64,000 nucleotides of DNA from Micromonospora marina (GCF_900091565.1 NZ_FMCV01000023.1:49102-113101), one strand, 5' to 3'. Positions 51,217-60,421 are shown, counted from the stretch's first letter. Translations and numbers: made by a program. The notes: generated by a model not told the origin, from the sequence alone.

Positions 51217-51368
51217 GCACAGATCGTGGCATGCGGGCCGGGATCGGGCGAGCCCTCCGGGACGTCCGGTCGGCAAATGCCTGCGGCTCGCGGGACCGGC
51301 GCGGGTGGCGCGGGCGGGACCGGATAGCGTCGGACCGGCCGGTGCGGTCCGGCGGCGAGGAGGCGGGC

Positions 51369-52238
51369 ATGACCGGGGCGTTGCGGCTGGGCGGACGGAC
51401 GTTCGGCCCCGGTGAGCTGGTGGTGATGGCGATCGTCAACCGCACCCCGGATTCGTTCTTCGACCGGGGCGCCACCTTCGCCCAGGACAGCGCGCTGCGC
51501 GCGGTGGAACGCGCGGTGGACGAGGGCGCCGAGATCATCGACATCGGCGGGGTGAAGGCCGGGCCGGGCGACGAGGTGGACGTGGCCGAGGAGATCCGGC
51601 GGACGGTGGACACGATCGCGGCGGTCCGGTCCGCCTTCCCCGACGTGGTCGTCTCCATCGACACCTGGCGCGCGGAGGTGGCCGTGGAGGCGGTCGCGGC
51701 CGGCGCGGACCTGCTCAACGACACCTGGTCGGGGGCGGACCCGGCACTGGCCCGGGTCGCCGCGGCGACCGGCGCCGGGCTGGTCTGCTCGCACGCCGGC
51801 GGGCTCGCCCCGCGTACCCGGCCGCACCGGGCCGCCTTCGACGACGTGGTGGCCGACGTGGTCGGCACCGTGACCGGGCTGGCCGAACGCGCGGCCGGGC
51901 TGGGTGTGCGCCGGGACGGCATCCTGATCGACCCGGCGCACGACTTCGGCAAGAACACCCGGCACTCGCTGGAGATCACGCGGCGGCTGGCGGAGCTGAC
52001 CGGCACCGGCTGGCCGCTGCTGGTGGCCCTGTCGAACAAGGACTTCATCGGCGAGACGCTCGACCTGCCGGTGCCCGAGCGGCTGGAGGGGACGCTCGCC
52101 GCGACAGCGGTCTCGGCCTGGCTCGGCGCCCGGGTGTTCCGCGCCCACCAGGTCCGCGAGACCCGCCGGGTGCTGGACATGGTGGCGTCGATCCGGGGCG
52201 ACCGGCCGCCGGCGGTGACCCGGCGCGGGCTGGCCTAG
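51369..52238 (+). CDS. folP2: FolP2-type dihydropteroate synthase-like protein
   Basis: This 289-aa TIM-barrel protein has VVMAIVNRTPDSFFDRGATF (pterin-binding start), EIIDIGGVKAGPGDEVDVAE, and VVSIDTWRAEVAVEAVAAGA, and the closing IDPAHDFGKNTRHSLEITRR. The pABA loop of true enzymes (GGESTRPG) is GGVKAGPG here, as in mycobacterial FolP2 (Rv1207), which lacks dihydropteroate synthase activity. The start is ATG 51369 after GAGGAGG. Confidence 0.88.
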   Translation: MTGALRLGGRTFGPGELVVMAIVNRTPDSFFDRGATFAQDSALRAVERAVDEGAEIIDIGGVKAGPGDEVDVAEEIRRTVDTIAAVRSAFPDVVVSIDTWRAEVAVEAVAAGADLLNDTWSGADPALARVAAATGAGLVCSHAGGLAPRTRPHRAAFDDVVADVVGTVTGLAERAAGLGVRRDGILIDPAHDFGKNTRHSLEITRRLAELTGTGWPLLVALSNKDFIGETLDLPVPERLEGTLAATAVSAWLGARVFRAHQVRETRRVLDMVASIRGDRPPAVTRRGLA

Positions 52239-52246
52239 CTGACGGG

Positions 52247-52624
52247 TCAGGTCCAGCGCAGGACGCCGCGCCGCCACGCGTAGAGGATGCCGAGCGCGAC
52301 GATCGCCACGAAGACGCCCATCTCCACGACGGTGGTGGCGCCGAAGCCGGGCCGGTCGAAGACCAGCGCCCACGGGAACAGGAAGACCGCCTCGACCGCG
52401 AAGAGCACGTACAGATACGCGTAGACGTAGTACCGGATCTGCATCTGGGCCCAGTCGCCGCCGACCGGGTCGATGCCGCACTCGTACGTGGTCCGCTTGC
52501 CCCACGGCTCGGCCGGCCGGCTCGGACGTAACACCCGGTTCGCGGAGAACGCCGTCACGAAGAAGAGCACTGCGGCGAGCAGCAGCAGACCGAGCGTCGC
52601 GTAGGAGCCGAGATATCCGGTCAC
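52247..52624 (-). CDS. nuoA: Orphan NADH-quinone oxidoreductase subunit A
   Basis: This 125-aa protein has three membrane helices, LGLLLLAAVLFFVTAFSANR at the start, then YECGIDPVGGDWAQMQIRYY (the conserved CGx loop) and AYLYVLFAVEAVFLFPWALV. The start is GTG 52624. No other nuo gene is adjacent; in Streptomyces a second nuoA lies near a nuoB-D-H cluster and korAB. The gene may belong to a partial complex I encoded elsewhere. Confidence 0.9.
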   Translation of the reverse strand: MTGYLGSYATLGLLLLAAVLFFVTAFSANRVLRPSRPAEPWGKRTTYECGIDPVGGDWAQMQIRYYVYAYLYVLFAVEAVFLFPWALVFDRPGFGATTVVEMGVFVAIVALGILYAWRRGVLRWT

Positions 52625-52748
52625 GACCGGAGCGTACCGGTCCCGTCCAGATGTCCCGGACACGTTACGAAGTTGTTTCCTGGCAGGACTAGTGCTGAAC
52701 GGCAAGCATCACCGAATAATGAGAGCTCTTGATCGTCCCGGAGGACAG

Positions 52749-54161
52749 ATGGCCCGCCTGCGCGTTCGACCCCTTCGGCGGGTCGCGCTCCGCCGCACCC
52801 TCACGCTGCTGGCGCCCGCGTTGGTCGCGGCGCTGGTGGCGGTGGCGCCGGTCGGGGCCGCCGCCCACCCGGGGCCGGCCGCCGCGCCCCGGATGATCGA
52901 GCCCGCGGAACCGGGCGTCGATCCCGGCGGCGAGCCCACCGAGCCCGCGCCCACCGGCGAGCCCACGACCACGGCGACGGCCCCGCCGCCCACCGAGCCG
53001 CCGCCACCCGCGACCGATCCCCCGCCGCCGGTCACCACCCCGCCGGCCCCGCCGCCGACGAGCGCGCCCGCCGGACCGGCGCCGACCACCGCAGCGCCGA
53101 CCACCACGGCACCGGCGCCCCCACCCGTCGCACCGCCGGTCAAGACCCCGCCGCCACCGCCGGCGCAGCCGGCCGGCGGTCCCCTCGGGGTACGCGTGAA
53201 CACCGAGGACGTGGTCCTCCCGCCGGCCTACTGGAACGCCGACGTCACGGTGGCCACGCTGCGGGTGACGGTGACCAACACCGGCGGGCGGACGGAGCGG
53301 ATCAGCCTGGGCTACACGCTGCCGCCCGGCCTGACCGACGCGGGCACCCCGGGCTGCGAACCGGCCGGCGGCGGCAACCACCGCTGTGTCGGGTGGGACG
53401 CGGAGCCGGGCGCCCGGTTCAGCGCGACCATCCAGCTCCGGGTCGACGGCGACGCCTGGCGGACCATGCCGCTGGCCGGATCGGTCCAGGTCACCGCCGT
53501 CGCGCCCGGCGTGACCGGAGCGGCGTACGACGACGAGGGCTTCGCGGTGCTGTTCCCGCCCGGGCCGCCGGTACCCGGCATCTCGCTGCGGGCCGACGAG
53601 GTGCTGTTCGACATCAGCGGCGCGCCCAGCACGCTCACCGTCCGGCTCGGCAACACCGGCGAGGTCGACGCGGCGGGCCGGATCGAGGTGCTCCTGCCCG
53701 AAGGGGTGACCGTGGCCGGCAGCGAGAGCGGCTGCGCCCCGGTGTCGTCCGATCGGACCCGCTGCGAGCTGGGCGCGCTGGCGGCCGGGCGGACCACGAC
53801 CGTACGGCTGACGCTGGCCGCCTCGGCGGAGGCACAGCGGCGGGCGCCCCTGTCCGGCGCGGTGATCGGCCGGCTGGATCCGCGCAGCGGGCTGGACCGG
53901 CAGATGCAGATGAGCTTCCGGATCAGCGCGGCGGCGGCGGGTGCCGTCCCGCCCGGCGGGGCGCCGGCCCCGACCGGCTCGCAGGGCGTCCTCGTCGCCG
54001 CCGGCGGACGGGACGGCGGCGGCACCTCGGTCCGGGGGGTCGCCGTCGCGCTCATCACCGTGTCCGGTCTCCTGGTCGTGCTCGCGCTGACGCTGGCGAC
54101 CCGTTCGCTGCGCCGCCGCAGCGACATCACCGTGCCGGAGCGTCCGATCACCGACCGGTGA
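52749..54161 (+). CDS. Surface-anchored Pro/Thr-rich protein with DUF11-like repeats
   Basis: This 470-aa protein starts at ATG 52749 after GGAGG, with a signal peptide (LTLLAPALVAALVAVAPVGA and AAHP cleavage region). A 90-residue Pro/Thr/Ala-rich linker follows, then two Ig-like domains with VTVTNTGGRTERISLGYTLP and RLGNTGEVDAAGRIEVLLPE. A C-terminal membrane helix (VAVALITVSGLLVVLALTLA) is followed by RRRS. Predicted to be a type I protein displayed at the cell surface, like actinobacterial conserved-repeat proteins. Confidence 0.8.
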   Translation: MARLRVRPLRRVALRRTLTLLAPALVAALVAVAPVGAAAHPGPAAAPRMIEPAEPGVDPGGEPTEPAPTGEPTTTATAPPPTEPPPPATDPPPPVTTPPAPPPTSAPAGPAPTTAAPTTTAPAPPPVAPPVKTPPPPPAQPAGGPLGVRVNTEDVVLPPAYWNADVTVATLRVTVTNTGGRTERISLGYTLPPGLTDAGTPGCEPAGGGNHRCVGWDAEPGARFSATIQLRVDGDAWRTMPLAGSVQVTAVAPGVTGAAYDDEGFAVLFPPGPPVPGISLRADEVLFDISGAPSTLTVRLGNTGEVDAAGRIEVLLPEGVTVAGSESGCAPVSSDRTRCELGALAAGRTTTVRLTLAASAEAQRRAPLSGAVIGRLDPRSGLDRQMQMSFRISAAAAGAVPPGGAPAPTGSQGVLVAAGGRDGGGTSVRGVAVALITVSGLLVVLALTLATRSLRRRSDITVPERPITDR

Positions 54162-54357
54162 TCATGGATATGCGGTGATCTGGGTTACGGGCCCAGGTAC
54201 TAAACGCTGCAAAGCAGGGCATACAGCGGCCCGATCCAGTCCCATACGTCGGACCTCGACCAAGGTGGCCCTAACGTGGCGACGTAGGCTCTGACGTGAG
54301 AATCGGAGCGGGCCGGGCCGGCAGGGGCGACGGCGCTCAGTGAAGCGAGGTGCGGGT

Positions 54358-56205
54358 GTGACCAAGCAGATCCGTCAGCTGGACCGGGTGGTCATCCGGT
54401 TCGCCGGTGACTCCGGCGACGGCATGCAGCTCACCGGCGACCGGTTCACCTCGGAGACGGCGCAGCTAGGCAACGACATCTCCACGTTGCCCAACTTCCC
54501 CGCCGAGATCCGGGCTCCCGCCGGCACCCTGCCCGGCGTGTCGAGCTTCCAGGTGCACTTCGCCGACTACGACATCCTGACCCCGGGCGACGCGCCGAAC
54601 GTGCTGGTGGCGATGAACCCCGCCGCGCTCAAGGCCAACCTGGCCGACCTGCCGCGCGGGGCGGACATCATCGTCAACACCGACGAGTTCACCCGGCGCA
54701 ACCTGGCCAAGGTCGGCTACGCGGCCAGCCCGCTGGACGACGACTCGCTCGCCGGGTACGCGGTGCACCCGGTGGCGCTCACCTCGATGACGATCGGCGC
54801 GCTGGCCGAGCACGACGTGTCCAAGAAGGACGCCGAGCGGGCCAAGAACATGTTCGCGCTCGGGCTGCTGAGCTGGATGTACTCCCGCCCGTACGAGTCC
54901 ACGCTGCGCTTCCTGGAGCGCAAGTTCGCGGCCCGCCCCGAGCTGGTGGCGGCGAACGTGGCGGCGTTCCGGGCCGGCTGGAACTTCGGCGAGACCACCG
55001 AGGACTTCGCCGTCCGGTACGAGGTCAAGCCGGCCAAGATGCTGCCGGGCACCTACCGGAACATCACCGGCAACGCGGCACTGTCGCTGGGCCTGGTGGC
55101 CGCCGGGGTGCGCTCCGGGCTGCCGGTGTTCCTCGGCGCGTATCCGATCACGCCGGCCTCGGACATCCTGCACGAGCTGAGCAGGCACAAGAAGTTCGGC
55201 GTGGTCACCATGCAGGCCGAGGACGAGATCGCCGCGGTCGGGGCGGCGCTCGGCGCGTCGTACGGCGGCTCGCTCGGCGTCACCACCACGAGCGGTCCGG
55301 GCGTGGCGCTCAAGAGCGAGACGATCTCCCTGGCGGTGGCGCTGGAACTGCCGCTGGTCATCGTCGACGTGCAGCGGGCCGGTCCGTCCACCGGCATGCC
55401 CACCAAGACCGAGCAGGCCGACCTGAACATGGCCCTGTACGGCCGGCACGGGGAGGCACCGGTCGCGGTGATCGCGCCGAAGTCCCCGGCCGACTGCTTC
55501 CACGCGGCGCTGGAGGCGGCCCGGATCGCGCTGACCTACCGCACCCCGGTGATCCTGCTGTCGGACAACTACGTCGCCAACGGCTCCGAGCCGTGGCTGC
55601 TGCCGGACGTGGAGTCGCTGCCCGACCTGCGGGTCGAGTTCGCCACGAAGCCGAACGGCGAGGACGGCACCACGTTCCTTCCCTACCTGCGGGATCCGCA
55701 GACGCTGGCCCGCCCGTGGGCGGTGCCCGGCACGGCCGGTCTGGAACACCGGATCGGCGGCCTGGAGAAGGCCGACAAGACCGGCGACATCTCGTACGAC
55801 CCGGCCAACCACGACTTCATGGTGCGGACCCGGGCGGCCCGCATCGAGACCATCCCGGTCCCCGACGTCGAGGTGGAGGACCCGGACGGCGACGCCCGGG
55901 TGCTGGTGCTGGGCTGGGGTTCGACGTACGGGCCGATCGGCGCCGCCTGCCGGGGCCTGCGCCAGCGCGGGCTCTCGGTGGCCCAGGCCCACCTGCGGCA
56001 CCTGGCCCCGATGCCGGCGAATCTCGGCGAGGTGCTGGGCCGGTACGACAAGGTGGTCGTGCCGGAGATGAACCTCGGCCAGCTCGCCCACGTGATCCGG
56101 GCGAAGTACCTGGTCGACGCGATCGGCTACAACCAGGTCCGCGGCCTGCCGTTCACCGCCGCCGAGCTGGAGACGATGCTGGAAGAGGTCCTGAAGAATG
56201 TCTGA
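54358..56205 (+). CDS. korA: 2-oxoacid:ferredoxin oxidoreductase, alpha (gamma-alpha fusion)
   Basis: This 615-aa protein has an N-terminal gamma domain (IRFAGDSGDGMQLTGDRFTS, FPAEIRAPAGTLPGVSSFQV). The alpha domain follows, with AYPITPASDILHEL, VGAALGASYGGSLGVTTTSG and QRAGPSTGMPTKTEQADL, characteristic of actinobacterial 2-oxoglutarate:ferredoxin oxidoreductase (KorA). The start is GTG 54358, 9 bases beyond GAGG. It overlaps korB by 8 bases. The 196-base upstream region has no clear promoter. Confidence 0.93.
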   Translation: MTKQIRQLDRVVIRFAGDSGDGMQLTGDRFTSETAQLGNDISTLPNFPAEIRAPAGTLPGVSSFQVHFADYDILTPGDAPNVLVAMNPAALKANLADLPRGADIIVNTDEFTRRNLAKVGYAASPLDDDSLAGYAVHPVALTSMTIGALAEHDVSKKDAERAKNMFALGLLSWMYSRPYESTLRFLERKFAARPELVAANVAAFRAGWNFGETTEDFAVRYEVKPAKMLPGTYRNITGNAALSLGLVAAGVRSGLPVFLGAYPITPASDILHELSRHKKFGVVTMQAEDEIAAVGAALGASYGGSLGVTTTSGPGVALKSETISLAVALELPLVIVDVQRAGPSTGMPTKTEQADLNMALYGRHGEAPVAVIAPKSPADCFHAALEAARIALTYRTPVILLSDNYVANGSEPWLLPDVESLPDLRVEFATKPNGEDGTTFLPYLRDPQTLARPWAVPGTAGLEHRIGGLEKADKTGDISYDPANHDFMVRTRAARIETIPVPDVEVEDPDGDARVLVLGWGSTYGPIGAACRGLRQRGLSVAQAHLRHLAPMPANLGEVLGRYDKVVVPEMNLGQLAHVIRAKYLVDAIGYNQVRGLPFTAAELETMLEEVLKNV

Positions 56206-57232
56206 GCCCGTCGCCCTCAAGCTCACCGCCAAGGACTTCAAGTCCGACCAGGAGGTGCGCTGGTGCCCCGGTTGCGGCGACTACGCCATCCTGGCGGCCG
56301 TGCAGGGCTTCATGCCGGAGCTGAACATCCCCCGGGAGAACATCGTCTTCGTCTCGGGCATCGGCTGCTCGTCGCGCTTCCCGTACTACATGAACACGTA
56401 CGGCATGCACTCGATCCACGGCCGGGCCCCGGCGATCGCCACCGGCCTGTCGGTGTCCCGGCCGGATCTGTCCGTCTGGGTGGTCACCGGTGACGGCGAC
56501 GCGCTCTCCATCGGCGGCAACCACCTGATCCACGCGCTGCGCCGCAACGTGAACCTGAAGATCCTGCTGTTCAACAACCGGATCTACGGGCTCACCAAGG
56601 GCCAGTACTCGCCGACCTCCGAGGTCGGCAAGATCACCAAGTCGACGCCGGTCGGCTCGGCCGACGCACCGTTCAACCCGCTGTCGCTGGCGCTCGGCGC
56701 CGAGGCCACGTTCGTGGCCCGGACGATCGACTCGGACCGCAAGCACCTCCAGTCGGTGCTGCGGGCCGCCGCCCAGCACGAGGGTTCCGCGTTCGTGGAG
56801 ATCTACCAGAACTGCAACATCTTCAACGACGGCGCGTTCGACCCGCTGAAGGAACCGGCCACTCGGGACGACTTCCTGATCCGGCTGGAGCACGGACAGC
56901 CGATCACGTTCGGCGCGGGCGGGCAGTTCTGCGTCGTCCACCCGCCGGGCGGCTTCGGGCTGGAGGTCCGGGAGACCGCGAACACGCCGGTCGAGGAGAT
57001 CGTGGTGCACGACGCGGGCGTGGCGGACCCGGCGTACGCGTTCGCGCTGTCCCGGCTGCCCGGCCTGGACCTGAGCAACACCCCGATCGGGGTGTTCCGG
57101 TCGGTGGACCGTCCCTCCTACGACAGCGTGGTGCAGGAGCAGGTCGCGGCCGCCAAGGCCACCGTCGACCGGACCCCGGAGCAGCAGCTCGCCGCGCTGC
57201 TCGGCAGCGGCGACACCTGGACGATCCTCTGA
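56198..57232 (+). CDS. korB: 2-oxoacid:ferredoxin oxidoreductase, beta subunit
   Basis: This 344-aa TPP-binding subunit contains RWCPGCGDYAILAAVQGFMP (Fe-S and TPP loop), SGIGCSSRFPYYMNTYGMHS, WVVTGDGDALSIGGNHLIHA and FNNRIYGLTKGQYSPTSEVG. It forms a complex with KorA that oxidises 2-oxoglutarate and reduces ferredoxin. A strong terminator follows 22 bases after the stop. Confidence 0.95.
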   Translation: MSEPVALKLTAKDFKSDQEVRWCPGCGDYAILAAVQGFMPELNIPRENIVFVSGIGCSSRFPYYMNTYGMHSIHGRAPAIATGLSVSRPDLSVWVVTGDGDALSIGGNHLIHALRRNVNLKILLFNNRIYGLTKGQYSPTSEVGKITKSTPVGSADAPFNPLSLALGAEATFVARTIDSDRKHLQSVLRAAAQHEGSAFVEIYQNCNIFNDGAFDPLKEPATRDDFLIRLEHGQPITFGAGGQFCVVHPPGGFGLEVRETANTPVEEIVVHDAGVADPAYAFALSRLPGLDLSNTPIGVFRSVDRPSYDSVVQEQVAAAKATVDRTPEQQLAALLGSGDTWTIL

Positions 57233-57254
57233 TCCGCCGCTGACCCGTCACTGA

Positions 57255-57297
57255 GCGAAGGGCGGGCCGTTCCCCCGTGGAACGGCCCGCCCTTCGC
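57255..57297. terminator. Bidirectional terminator between korB and azoR
   Basis: GCGAAGGGCGGGCCGTTCC pairs perfectly with GGAACGGCCCGCCCTTCGC (19-bp arms, 5-base loop), placed between two convergent genes. Confidence 0.85.
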
Positions 57298-57314
57298 GTG
57301 TGACGGCGGTTCGG

Positions 57315-57962
57315 TCAGGCGGCCGCCGAGGCGGGCAACCACAGCTCGTCGACGGCCCGCTCGGCCGCGGCGAGGCTCTGCTCGAACAGCGGGATCAGCT
57401 CGGTCATCGCCGGGTTGACCGGGGCGAGGGTCAGCTCGGCGCAGATGAACCGCGGCTCCAGCCCGGTCAGGGACAGGCCGTGTGGCAGCCACGGCTCGGC
57501 GTGGTCCCAGCCCTCCCGCGGGGTGCCCGGGCCGTACCCACCGCCGCGGCTGACCAGGACGACGAACTGGCGGTCGCCGAGCAGCCCGGCGTTCGTCGCC
57601 GGGTCGTACGCGATGCCGGGGGCGATCAGGTGGTCGACCCAGGACTTCACGCTGCTGGGCGGGCCGTAGTTGTAGAGCGGGAGCCCGAGCAGGACCGTGT
57701 CGGCCTGCTTGACCTCGGCCACGACCGCCTCGGTCAGCCGCCAGGACGCCTGCTGATCCGGCGTGTGCTGATCCGGCGGCACCATGCGCGCGAGGCCGCT
57801 CGCCGTGTTCAGGTGCGGCAGTGGGTTCTGCCCCAGGTCGCGGTAGGTGACGGTGCCGTCCGGGTGGGCGGCGCGCCACGCGGCGGCGGCGCGGGCGGTG
57901 AGCCGCCGGCTGATCGACCGCTCGCCGGTGATGCTGGAGTCGACGTGTAGTAGGTGCGCCAT
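57315..57962 (-). CDS. azoR: FMN-dependent NADH-azoreductase-like flavoprotein
   Basis: This 215-aa protein shows LHVDSSITGERSISRRLTA (the flavodoxin-like FMN loop), ADTVLLGLPLYNYGPPSSVK, and VLVSRGGGYGPGTPREGWDH, all typical of AzoR-type quinone/azo reductases. It is divergent from a MarR regulator and probably repressed by it, as with actinobacterial MarR-controlled azoreductases. The start is ATG 57962 after GGAGGGGG. Confidence 0.9.
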   Translation of the reverse strand: MAHLLHVDSSITGERSISRRLTARAAAAWRAAHPDGTVTYRDLGQNPLPHLNTASGLARMVPPDQHTPDQQASWRLTEAVVAEVKQADTVLLGLPLYNYGPPSSVKSWVDHLIAPGIAYDPATNAGLLGDRQFVVLVSRGGGYGPGTPREGWDHAEPWLPHGLSLTGLEPRFICAELTLAPVNPAMTELIPLFEQSLAAAERAVDELWLPASAAA

Positions 57963-57985
57963 TTGCGGTTCCCCCTCCGATAATC

Positions 57986-58002
57986 GTTCGCGTCGGACGA
58001 AC
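57986..58002. promoter_or_regulatory. MarR-type operator between azoR and its regulator
   Basis: GTTCG at 57986-57990 and CGAAC at 57998-58002 flank 7 bases, in the 86-base space between two divergent genes. On the minus strand the -10-like TATAAA (58005-58010) adjoins it, so a bound regulator would block the azoR promoter and probably its own. Confidence 0.6.
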
Positions 58003-58048
58003 TATTTATAGCAGGCCAATGTTCCTCGGGGCGCGTAAACTGGGTCAC

Positions 58049-58531
58049 ATGTCCGCCGCACCGGTCGAGGAGTCCGAGCGCCGCTCCGGGCCCCTGCTCG
58101 ATCACCTGGCCCGCCGGATGCGGCTGCGCTCGGAGTCGGTGCTGGCGCCGCTGGGCCTGCGCCCCCGCCATCTGGTGGCGCTCACCGTGCTGCGCGACTC
58201 CGGCGGCATCAGCCAGCAGGCGCTGGCCGGCACGCTCCAGATCGACAGCACGAATGTGGTCGGGCTGCTCAACGACCTGGAGGCGGGCGGCCTGGCCGAG
58301 CGCCGCCGCTCCCCGGAGGACCGCCGGCGGCACGAGGTACGCCTCACCGACGCGGGCACGAAGCGACTGCGCGAGGCCGAGTGCGCGCTCGCCGGGGCGG
58401 AGGAGGAGGTCCTCGGCGCGCTGGCACCCGGCGAGCGAGACCTGCTCTACGACCTGCTGCGACGGGCCACCCAGGGCCGGTCCTCGACCTGCGGCGAAGT
58501 GATCGCGGAGGGCGGCACGGGCGCCTGCTGA
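58049..58531 (+). CDS. MarR-family regulator
   Basis: This 160-aa protein has the winged helix ISQQALAGTLQIDSTNVVGL, the recognition helix and wing LAERRRSPEDRRRHEVRLTD, and helical dimerisation ends. ATG 58049 is chosen; an in-frame ATG at 58019 lacks a ribosome binding site. The protein is divergent from azoR and probably senses quinones or oxidants, but no redox Cys in the DNA-binding part is seen (C-terminal Cys residues only). Confidence 0.9.
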   Translation: MSAAPVEESERRSGPLLDHLARRMRLRSESVLAPLGLRPRHLVALTVLRDSGGISQQALAGTLQIDSTNVVGLLNDLEAGGLAERRRSPEDRRRHEVRLTDAGTKRLREAECALAGAEEEVLGALAPGERDLLYDLLRRATQGRSSTCGEVIAEGGTGAC

Positions 58532-58556
58532 CCGCAGGCGCTCAAGCGGCGCGGGG

Positions 58557-59570
58557 TCAGAGCGCGGACGTGGCCTGCGGCCGGTCGTCCCGGACGTGGA
58601 CGAGCATGTCGCCGGTCTCGATCACCGAGGCGGCGCGGTCGTTGAGCGTGACCACCTTGCCCCGGCGGACCAGCGCGATGACCAGCGACTCCAGCTCGCG
58701 CGGTGAGCGGCCCACCTCGCTGCGCTCGGCCGACCGCATGGCCAGCGCCATGCCCTGCCCCGGGGTGAGCAGGTCCTCCACCACGTCGATCAAGGGCGGG
58801 GCCGAGGTGGACAGGCCGAGCAGCCGCCCGGCCGTGGCCGACGAGACGATCACGTGGTGCGCGCCGCTCTGCTTGAGCAGCGGAGCGTTCTCCGCCTCCC
58901 GGACGGCCGCGATGATGCGCACCTGACCGGCGGTGAGCTGCCGGACCGTGAGCGCCACCAGCACCGAGGCGTCGTCGCTGTCGGTCGCGATGATGACCGA
59001 CTTCGCGGTACGCACGTGCGCCTGCTCCAGCACCGACGATCGGGTCGCCGAGCCCTCGATCGTCACCAGCCCGTTGGAGGTGGCCTGCCGCAGCGCCGGC
59101 CCGCTCCGCTCGACCACCACGATCTTGGACTTGTCCGTGCCGTTCTCCAGCAGGGCGGACACCGCGCTGCGGCCCTTGGTGCCGTAGCCACAGATGATGA
59201 CGTGGTCCTTCACGGTTCTCCTCCACCGCGACAGGCGACGGCCGGTGCGGTACTGCTCGGTCAGGACTTCCAGGGTGGTGCCGACCAGGATGATCAGGAA
59301 AAGCACCCGGGCGGGGGTGATGAACAGGACGTTGATCAGGCGCGCCGACGGGCTGACCGGGGTGATGTCGCCGTACCCGGTGGTGGAGAGCGAGACCACC
59401 ACGTAGTAGAAGCAGTCGAGCAGGCTCAGGCCGCTGTCGTCCACGTCGCGGTAGCCGTCGCGGTCGAGCCAGACCAGCGCCACGGTGGCGAAGACCAGGC
59501 CCAGGGCGGCGAGCAGGCGCAGACTCAGCGCACTCAGCGGCCCCCGCCGTTGCGCGGGAAAGTGGATCAC
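58557..59570 (-). CDS. Potassium channel with RCK (TrkA-N) domain
   Basis: This 337-aa protein has a two-helix pore domain with selectivity filter SLSTTGYGDITPVSPSARL, then the RCK domain DHVIICGYGTKGRSAVSALL (NAD-binding loop) and TDSDDASVLVALTVRQL. A TrkA-C-like end (VVTLNDRAASVIETGDMLVH) follows. It resembles MthK/GsuK-type channels. The start is ATG 59570; a longer upstream frame is antisense to noncoding sequence. Confidence 0.92.
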   Translation of the reverse strand: MIHFPAQRRGPLSALSLRLLAALGLVFATVALVWLDRDGYRDVDDSGLSLLDCFYYVVVSLSTTGYGDITPVSPSARLINVLFITPARVLFLIILVGTTLEVLTEQYRTGRRLSRWRRTVKDHVIICGYGTKGRSAVSALLENGTDKSKIVVVERSGPALRQATSNGLVTIEGSATRSSVLEQAHVRTAKSVIIATDSDDASVLVALTVRQLTAGQVRIIAAVREAENAPLLKQSGAHHVIVSSATAGRLLGLSTSAPPLIDVVEDLLTPGQGMALAMRSAERSEVGRSPRELESLVIALVRRGKVVTLNDRAASVIETGDMLVHVRDDRPQATSAL

Positions 59571-59746
59571 CGTCGGTCCTGCTCCGCCGTCGTCGCCTGC
59601 ACGCCCTCAAGATAGCGGGTACGCCGCGAGCAGGCTGGCTGGGCCGGGCGCCCGGTCGGTACCACCGGGGCCGACCGGGCAGGTGCCGGGCGCGTGAACG
59701 GGGCATGATGGGGACGTCCGGGACGCCCGACCGCGAGGAGGCCGGC

Positions 59747-60388
59747 ATGTCGTTGCTACGACGGGTGATCGGTGGGGTGCTCCGGCGCATCCGCCTGCGC
59801 CAGGGCCGCACGCTGCGCGAGGTGGCCCAGGCCGCCGGCGTCTCCCTGCCCTATCTCTCCGAGGTCGAACGCGGACGCAAGGAGGCCTCCTCCGAGGTGC
59901 TCGCGGCGATCTGCCGCGCGCTCGGCATCCACCTCGCCGACCTGCTCGAAGAGGCCCGCGACGAGCTGCGCCGGGAGCGTCCGGCACCGGTCGGCCCCGG
60001 AGTCTCGGCGGCCCGGTTCGACCGGGTGCCGACCGCTCGCACCGGGCCACACCTGCGGGTCGGACCGCCGCGGCTGTCCGTCGCGCGCCGCCCGGCCGTG
60101 TCGCCCCGCCCATCCGTGTCCCGCCGGCCCGCCGTCTCGCTCCGGCCGCACGTCGCCCGCCGGCCGGTCACTGCCACGCCGCTGCTCGGCGGCGCACTGC
60201 GGCCCGTGTCCGCGGGGCCCGCGCCGCTCGGTCCGGCGCTCGACGCCGCCACGCCGATCGGGTTCGCCGGCGGTATCCGGATCTGGCCGGCGCCCTCCGC
60301 CCCGACCGTCCGCCCCCGTCCGCGTACCTCCGTCACGGTGGCCCGGCGGCGGGCCCGCGCCGGCCGGCGGCGGCCGATCGCCGCGTAG
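59747..60388 (+). CDS. PopR/ClgR-like XRE regulator
   Basis: This 213-aa protein has an N-terminal Cro/C1 helix-turn-helix (LRQGRTLREVAQAAGVSLPY and LSEVERGRKEASSEVLAAIC). The C-terminal 130 residues are a low-complexity Arg/Pro/Val region with repeats of RRPAVS type. It ends in IAA. In Streptomyces, regulators PopR and ClgR beside clpP have short non-polar AA tails that make them ClpP substrates; the same tail here suggests a feedback loop. ATG 59747 follows GAGGAG. Confidence 0.8.
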   Translation: MSLLRRVIGGVLRRIRLRQGRTLREVAQAAGVSLPYLSEVERGRKEASSEVLAAICRALGIHLADLLEEARDELRRERPAPVGPGVSAARFDRVPTARTGPHLRVGPPRLSVARRPAVSPRPSVSRRPAVSLRPHVARRPVTATPLLGGALRPVSAGPAPLGPALDAATPIGFAGGIRIWPAPSAPTVRPRPRTSVTVARRRARAGRRRPIAA

Positions 60389-60389
60389 C

Positions 60390-60421
60390 TTCTGCCCAGG
60401 GCGAATCTGCCCCGGGCAGAA
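60390..60421. promoter_or_regulatory. Palindrome TTCTGCCC...GGGCAGAA before clpP
   Basis: TTCTGCCC at 60390-60397 and GGGCAGAA at 60414-60421 flank 16 bases that contain an extra TCTGCCC direct copy. It lies just after the stop of the XRE gene and 93 bases before clpP. The likely binder is the adjacent regulator; a link to the PopR site of Streptomyces clpP3 is from memory. Confidence 0.6.
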
